DNA of 42,968 nucleotides from Patescibacteria group bacterium (lineage in GTDB: Bacteria; Patescibacteriota; Minisyncoccia; UBA6257; GWB1-50-10). The stretch spans positions 1 through 42,968 of the forward strand of contig JAMCYI010000007.1 in assembly GCA_023474215.1 (NCBI GenBank), read 5' to 3'. Made by a program: the position numbers and the translations under genes. Below are positions 37,905 to 42,968 of the stretch, piece after piece. Under the pieces are notes generated by a model that saw only the letters and a list, made by a program, of their open reading frames with translations, searched no databases and was not told the DNA's origin. Position 1 is the stretch's first letter. Every line of letters begins with the position of its first letter.

Positions 37905-40900
37905 CTGGTGTAGTTTGAGTCACATTATCAGAAACGACGGTTCCTGTCAATTTTATCTTCATTTCACGCAAAGCTTCTTCTGGTATCTTTTTCACCCCCG
38001 TACCGGCCGGTATGAGACGGCCGATGATCACGTTTTCCTTGAGTCCCTTCAGCGAATCAACCTTCGCAGCGACAGCGGCTTCGACGAGCACTCGTGCGGT
38101 TTCCTGAAATGAAGCAGCCGAAAGGAAGCTCTCGGTGCCGAGCGCGATCCTTGTAATGCCGAAAACCTTTTGGACGGCGCGCGGCGGCTTTTTCTTCGAT
38201 CGCTTTGCTTCTTTTGCAACCGCTATGAACTTGGACTTACCGACGATTTCCCCGAGCATAAATTCGGTATCCCCCGGATCCTTCACGGTAACTTTGGAAA
38301 GCATCTGCCGCACCATGATCTCGATATGTTTGTCGTTGATGACCGATCCTTGCGTCACATAGATCTTTTGGATTTCGTTCACCACATAGTGGATGAGTTT
38401 ATTGAGACCGCGGTAAGCGAGAATCTCCCGCAAGTCCATTGGTCCTTCGTATATTTGCTCCCCGCGCCGCACCGTATCCCCGATTTTAACCCGAATGCCG
38501 GCGCGCGGCGGAACCAAGTATTCGTAAACGTTCTTTTCTTTTGAAGTTCTCCTGCCTCTCCGCTTCACGCCGGACGAGGCTTCTTCTCTGACTGCAATGA
38601 CGGTCGAAAGGCCCCGATCGGCGATATCGGTCACAATGCCGTCGGCCCGTACCAAGGTTGCCTTTCCCTTCGGGATCCTGGATTCGAAGATTTCCTCGAT
38701 CCTCGGCAAGCCGTGCGTGATGTCCGATCCGGCAATACCGCCGATGTGGAACGTTCTGAGCGTAAGCTGAGTACCGGGTTCACCGATAGATTGAGCGGCT
38801 ATAACACCGACCGCTTCTCCCCGCTCGACTTTCTTGTTTCTCCCCAGGTCCAACCCGTAGCACGTCGCACAAATGCCGGAAGTTGCTTTACAAGTAATGG
38901 GGGTTCTCACCTTGATCGATTCCAATTTCGAATTTTGGATCTCCTTCGCCGCTTCGCGGCCGATCGGCTCGCCGGCCTTCACGACAACTTTTCGGTCGAC
39001 ACGGATATCTTCCAATGCCGTCCGTGAAAAGATGCGCTCGGCAAACGAATACCCGTACGCATCACCTTCAGCTCGTATGATCTCGATCCCTTCTTTCGCT
39101 CCGCAATCCGGCTCGCTCACGAAAACGTCCTGCGCGACGTCAACCAAGCGCCGCGTCAGGTACCCGGCGGCTGCAGTCTTCAAAGCTGTATCGGTCGAAC
39201 CCTTTCGGGCGCCGTGGGCGCTGATGAAGTACTCAAGGACGCCTAATCCTTCCTTGTACGAGGATTTGGCGGGCAATTCTATCGTTTCGCCGCGCACGTC
39301 TTGAATCAATCCCTTCATACCGACCATCTGGATCATTTGCGACCAGCTGCCGCGTGATTTGGAGTTCAAGATCATGGAAAGAGGATTCTCTTCTGTCAGC
39401 GTCTTGGGAAGGATTTTTGCGATCCGTTCCCGAGCATCGGTCCAAATCGTAATGATCCTGCTCTTTCGCTCTTCAAATGTTAAGAGCCCTTCGCTATATT
39501 GATCTTCGATCAAAGCGACTTCCTTTCCAGCACTTTCGAGAATACCCTTCTTCTCTTCTGGAAGTATCGTATCGAGCATGCCCCACGTTATCGAAGAGAT
39601 CGTCGAGTAGTAGAAACCAAGGTCCTTGATCTTATCGACATAAAACCTGCTTTCATCTACGCTTCGATCCTCAATGATCCGAGAAACCAAGCTCTTCAAG
39701 CCGCCCTTGTCGAGCGTATCATTCACGTATTCGAAATCATCCGGCAAAACCTCGTTGAAAATGAGGCGGCCGAACGATGTCTCCATAAGCTTTCCTTCGA
39801 CATACACCTTGACCATCGCGCTTATATCAACCAAGCCGTTCTCGACGGCAAACGAGAGATCCCGGACGTCGGCGAACGATTTCCCCTCCCCTTGTGCGCC
39901 TTTCTTCACATGGGTCAGGAAATAAACGCCCAAAATGACGTCATTGGTCGGCGTGACGATCGGTCCGCCGTCGGCCGGCTTCAAGAGGTTCTTTCCGGCA
40001 TCCATGAGATTTTCCGCCTCGTACTGCGCCTCGGCGGTCAAAGGCAAGTGGATAGCCATTTGATCTCCATCGAAGTCGGCATTGAAAGCGGTGCAGACCA
40101 AAGGCGGGATCCGAATCGCAAGGTCCTCAATCAGAACTGGCTTGAATGCTTGAATGCCGAGGCGGTGGAGAGTCGGAGCGCGATTCAAAAGCACCCTCCT
40201 CGATTGAATGACTTCTTCCAAGATTGCCCACACTTCCGGCGGCCCCTGCTCGATCAAGCGGTTTGCTTGCTTGATATTGAACGCGAATCCGCGCTCTATT
40301 ATTTTATTGATGACGAACGGCCGGAAGAGTTCGATCGCCATGTTCTTCGGAAGACCGCATTCATTGAGCTTCAATTCGGGGCCGACAACGATGACCGAGC
40401 GGCCGGAATAGTCGACGCGTTTTCCGAGAAGATTTTGACGGAACCGCCCTTGCTTCCCCTTCAACATGTCGGCAAGCGACTTCAAGGGCCGGCGCTTGGA
40501 CGACAAAAGCTGGCTTCCCAAGCGAGCTGTGTTGTCGATAAGCGCATCTACCGCCTCCTGGAGCATCCGCTTTTCGTTCACGATGATGACTTCAGGTGAT
40601 TTAAGTTCGATAAGCTTTTTCAATCGGTTGTTCCGGTTGATGACCCGAGCATAAAGATCGTTCAAATCGGCCGTCGCATAAAACCCGCCATCCAAGACCA
40701 CCATCGGGCGGAGTTCCGGAGGAAGGACCGGCAACGTCGTCAAAACCATCCATTCGGGACGGACGCCGGATTTCAACATCGAGCGGACAAGCTTCAAGCG
40801 GAGGAGGATTTTCTTTTGCTTCAGAGCGTCATTCACTTCTTCCAATTCTTTTTCAAGCTGCTTCAAAAGAGCTTTCAAGTCGACGCTTTCCATGATCTTC

Positions 40901-41568
40901 CGTATCGCTTCCGCTCCTTGGCCAGCCTCGAAAACATCGCCGAACCGTTCGACCAAGCTGTAGTATTCATCTTGGCTCAAGATCAACCCCGGCTTCAAAA
41001 GCGAAAGGATTTCCTTGACTTCGGTTTGTTTCTTTTTGAGTTCTTCCGATTTAAAGCCTTCTTCTTTCAACGATTTAAACTCCTTACTGATATTTTCAAG
41101 AGCCCTCTTTTTGTTCTCCTCGTTCACCTTGGTGACAATGTACGCCGCATAGTAGATCACCTTCTCGAGTTTCGGTTCGGAGATATTCAAAACAAGACTG
41201 AGCCGCGAAGGGACCGTCTTCAAAAACCAAATGTGAGCAACCGGCGCGGCGAGCTTGATATGCCCCATCCGCTCCCGGCGGACCGACGAATGGGTGACTT
41301 CGACGCCGCATTTTTCGCACACAATACCCTTGAACTTCACCTTTTTGTACTTCCCGCAGTAGCACTCGTAATCCCTCGTGGGTCCGAAGATCCGTTCGGA
41401 AAACAAGCCGTCCTTTTCCGGGCGCTGCGTCCGATAGTTCAACGTTTCCGGCTTTGTCACTTCGCCATAGATCTTTTCGCCGTCCGGCCCCTTATGGGCG
41501 GACCATTCCATGATCTCGTCCGGCGAAGCCAACTTGATACCGATTTTTTTGATGTCGTCTCTGGTCAT
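37882..41568 (-). CDS. rpoC: RNA polymerase beta' subunit
   Basis: The 1228-residue protein has the N-terminal zinc finger (CYCGKYK...CEKCGVEV), the catalytic NADFDGDQ at 496-503 with Asp498, 500 and 502, and the trigger-loop and second zinc site region (CKATSGICATCYGLDLG). VGVIAAQSIGEPGTQLTLRTFH marks the bridge helix/trigger-loop module. It forms the active site of RNA polymerase with beta. At ~180 residues shorter than the E. coli protein it lacks large lineage inserts. Starts 15 bases after rpoB and overlaps rpsF at its end. Confidence 0.98.
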
Positions 41569-41583
41569 GGTCGTAATATTTGG

Positions 41584-42968
41584 TTATTCGTTTTCTTCGT
41601 TTTGACCTTCCTCCTCGCGACTATGCTCGTATTCGTAACTCACGTCGAGCCCCAAGGATTTCATTTCGGAGACCAATACATTGAACGAAGCGGGAACATT
41701 CGGCTTGCGTATTTCTTGTCCTCTGATGATCGATTCGAACGCCGCCGAGCGGCCCATGACATCGTCCGACTTGATGGTCAGCATTTCTTGAAGGGTGTGA
41801 GCCGCTCCGTATCCTTCGAGCGCCCACACCTCCATTTCTCCGAAACGCTGGCCGCCGAGATTCGCTTTTCCGCCTAAAGGTTGCTGAGTGATCAAGGAAT
41901 ACGGCCCAGTGGACCTGACGTGCATCTTGTCTTCCACCAAGTGATTCAATTTCATGATATACATATAGCCCACGGTGATCGGTTTGGCGAAAGGCTGGCC
42001 CGTAAGGCCGTTCATGACTGTCATCTTTCCGCTCGATTCATATCCTGCAGCCACAAGTTCGTCCTTGATATCATCGTCGGACGCACCGACGAAGTTCTTC
42101 ACGACGGCTCGATAGCCGAGTTTTTTTGCAGCGAGGCCCAAGCTCACCTCCATGATTTGACCCAAATTCATGCGAGAGACGACGCCCAAAGGATTTAAAA
42201 CAATGTCGACAGGCGTCCCGTCAGCAAGATACGGCATATCTTCCACTTTCCGTATCTGGGAAATGACGCCTTTGTTGCCGTAGCGTCCCGCAAGCTTGTC
42301 GCCCGCTTTGATCTTTCGGAGCTGCGCAACTTCTACCTGGATCTTTTTGATGATGCCAGGATCGAGTTTGTCGCCTTTGTCGCGCGAGAATATCTTGATA
42401 CCGATCACCCTTCCTTCCTTGCCGTGTGGCAGCGTAAGCGATGTATCCTTGATGTCTCTCGCCTTCTCACCGAAAATGGCGCGGAGGAGTCGCTCTTCGG
42501 AAGTAAGTTCCGATTCACCTTTCGGAGAGATCTTCCCGACCAAGATATCGTTCGCACGTACCTCGGCGCCGATCCGGATGATTCCTTCGGCATCCAAATT
42601 CCTCAATTTTTCCTCGGAGACATTCGGAATGTCGGGTGTCGTTATTTCAGGGCCCAGCTTCGTATCTTTTACAAGACAGGTATGCGTATCGATGTAGACG
42701 GAAGTAAAGAGGTCCTCGCGGGCAACCCGCTCGGAAACGACGATGGCGTCTTCGAAGTTTGCTCCGTAGAACGGAACGAAGGCCACGAGAAGATTTTTAC
42801 CGAGCGCCAAGACGCCGTTCTCGGTCGCCGGACCATCTGCTAAAACCGTTCCGGGTTTCACTTTCTCGCCGACGGAAACGACGGGGCGCTGGGACATACA
42901 CGTCGAATTGTTCGATCGTTTGAATTTATAAAGATTGTAAACTTTGTTTCCTTTCTCCGATTTCACCG
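41584..42968 (-). CDS. rpoB: RNA polymerase beta subunit, C-terminal part (window edge)
   Basis: The frame is open to the window edge and encodes about 460 residues of the beta C-terminal half. It includes the segment [51 protein letters not shown], and [29 protein letters not shown], all diagnostic of RpoB. The N-terminal part, with the rifampicin cluster, lies outside. Transcribed into rpoC. Confidence 0.97.
   Translation of the reverse strand, partial: VKSEKGNKVYNLYKFKRSNNSTCMSQRPVVSVGEKVKPGTVLADGPATENGVLALGKNLLVAFVPFYGANFEDAIVVSERVAREDLFTSVYIDTHTCLVKDTKLGPEITTPDIPNVSEEKLRNLDAEGIIRIGAEVRANDILVGKISPKGESELTSEERLLRAIFGEKARDIKDTSLTLPHGKEGRVIGIKIFSRDKGDKLDPGIIKKIQVEVAQLRKIKAGDKLAGRYGNKGVISQIRKVEDMPYLADGTPVDIVLNPLGVVSRMNLGQIMEVSLGLAAKKLGYRAVVKNFVGASDDDIKDELVAAGYESSGKMTVMNGLTGQPFAKPITVGYMYIMKLNHLVEDKMHVRSTGPYSLITQQPLGGKANLGGQRFGEMEVWALEGYGAAHTLQEMLTIKSDDVMGRSAAFESIIRGQEIRKPNVPASFNVLVSEMKSLGLDVSYEYEHSREEEGQNEENE

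Noticed and set aside
39499-40599. 366-codon plus-strand frame opposite rpoC
   Set aside because: Antisense shadow of the most conserved part of rpoC; long open antisense frames are common with this codon usage.

Overview
The window looks like chromosome from a Candidate Phyla Radiation (Patescibacteria) bacterium, most likely a Parcubacteria-type lineage. I infer this from short genes packed with 4-20 bp overlaps, compact proteins that lack accessory domains (ThrRS without TGS, pyruvate kinase without its C-terminal domain, release factor 2 without domain 1), rplK with no rplA after it, and many start codons directly behind a -10 box. No phage, IS element, plasmid gene or CRISPR array is visible. 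Ribosomal, polymerase and replication genes mark it as core chromosome with one accessory block.

Layout. 1-3951 (+): overlapping operon of a GIY-YIG protein, PAP2 phosphatase, HAD hydrolase, P-loop kinase, endonuclease/exonuclease/phosphatase-fold protein, CofE-like gamma-glutamyl ligase and CYTH protein. 3952-9991: accessory block. A sensor kinase broken by a one-base frameshift and a receiver-only response regulator bracket a coupled three-gene cassette: ThiF/E1-like protein, Acg-type nitroreductase, and a 331-residue protein I cannot assign. 10044-15165 (-): membrane protein, FMN reductase with an ArsR repressor and its operator, a fusion of glucose-6-phosphate dehydrogenase with 6-phosphogluconate dehydrogenase, and a fold-type-II PLP enzyme. 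15237-18717 (-): pyruvate kinase, ApbE flavin transferase, and an RnfD/NqrB-like membrane domain fused to a ferredoxin-reductase module. 18742-25764: zinc-ribbon protein, dCTP deaminase, PanD, ECF sigma factor with DUF5667-type partner, FtsEX, release factor 2, tRNA-Thr(CGU), RNase P RNA, RNase HII. 25918-33685 (+): DnaE, a small membrane coiled-coil protein, ThrRS, MiaA, bL32, NusB, with one 56-codon gene on the minus strand. 33675-42968 (-): Tmk, rplK-nusG-secE, TsaC, second PAP2, rpsR-ssb-rpsF, rpoC and the 3' part of rpoB.

Noncoding structure is prominent. Two long-armed palindromes with a shared core lie just behind apbE and rnhB, and other palindromes follow dnaE and the DUF5667 gene. 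A ~130 bp AT-rich repeat follows both prfB and miaA, and similar sequence appears inside thrS as an in-frame insertion. Several promoters place TATAAT 4-8 nt before ATG, implying leaderless mRNAs.

Best candidates for something undescribed: the ThiF-nitroreductase-unknown cassette, the Zwf-Gnd fusion, the ApbE/RnfD-reductase pair, and the palindromic 3' elements.
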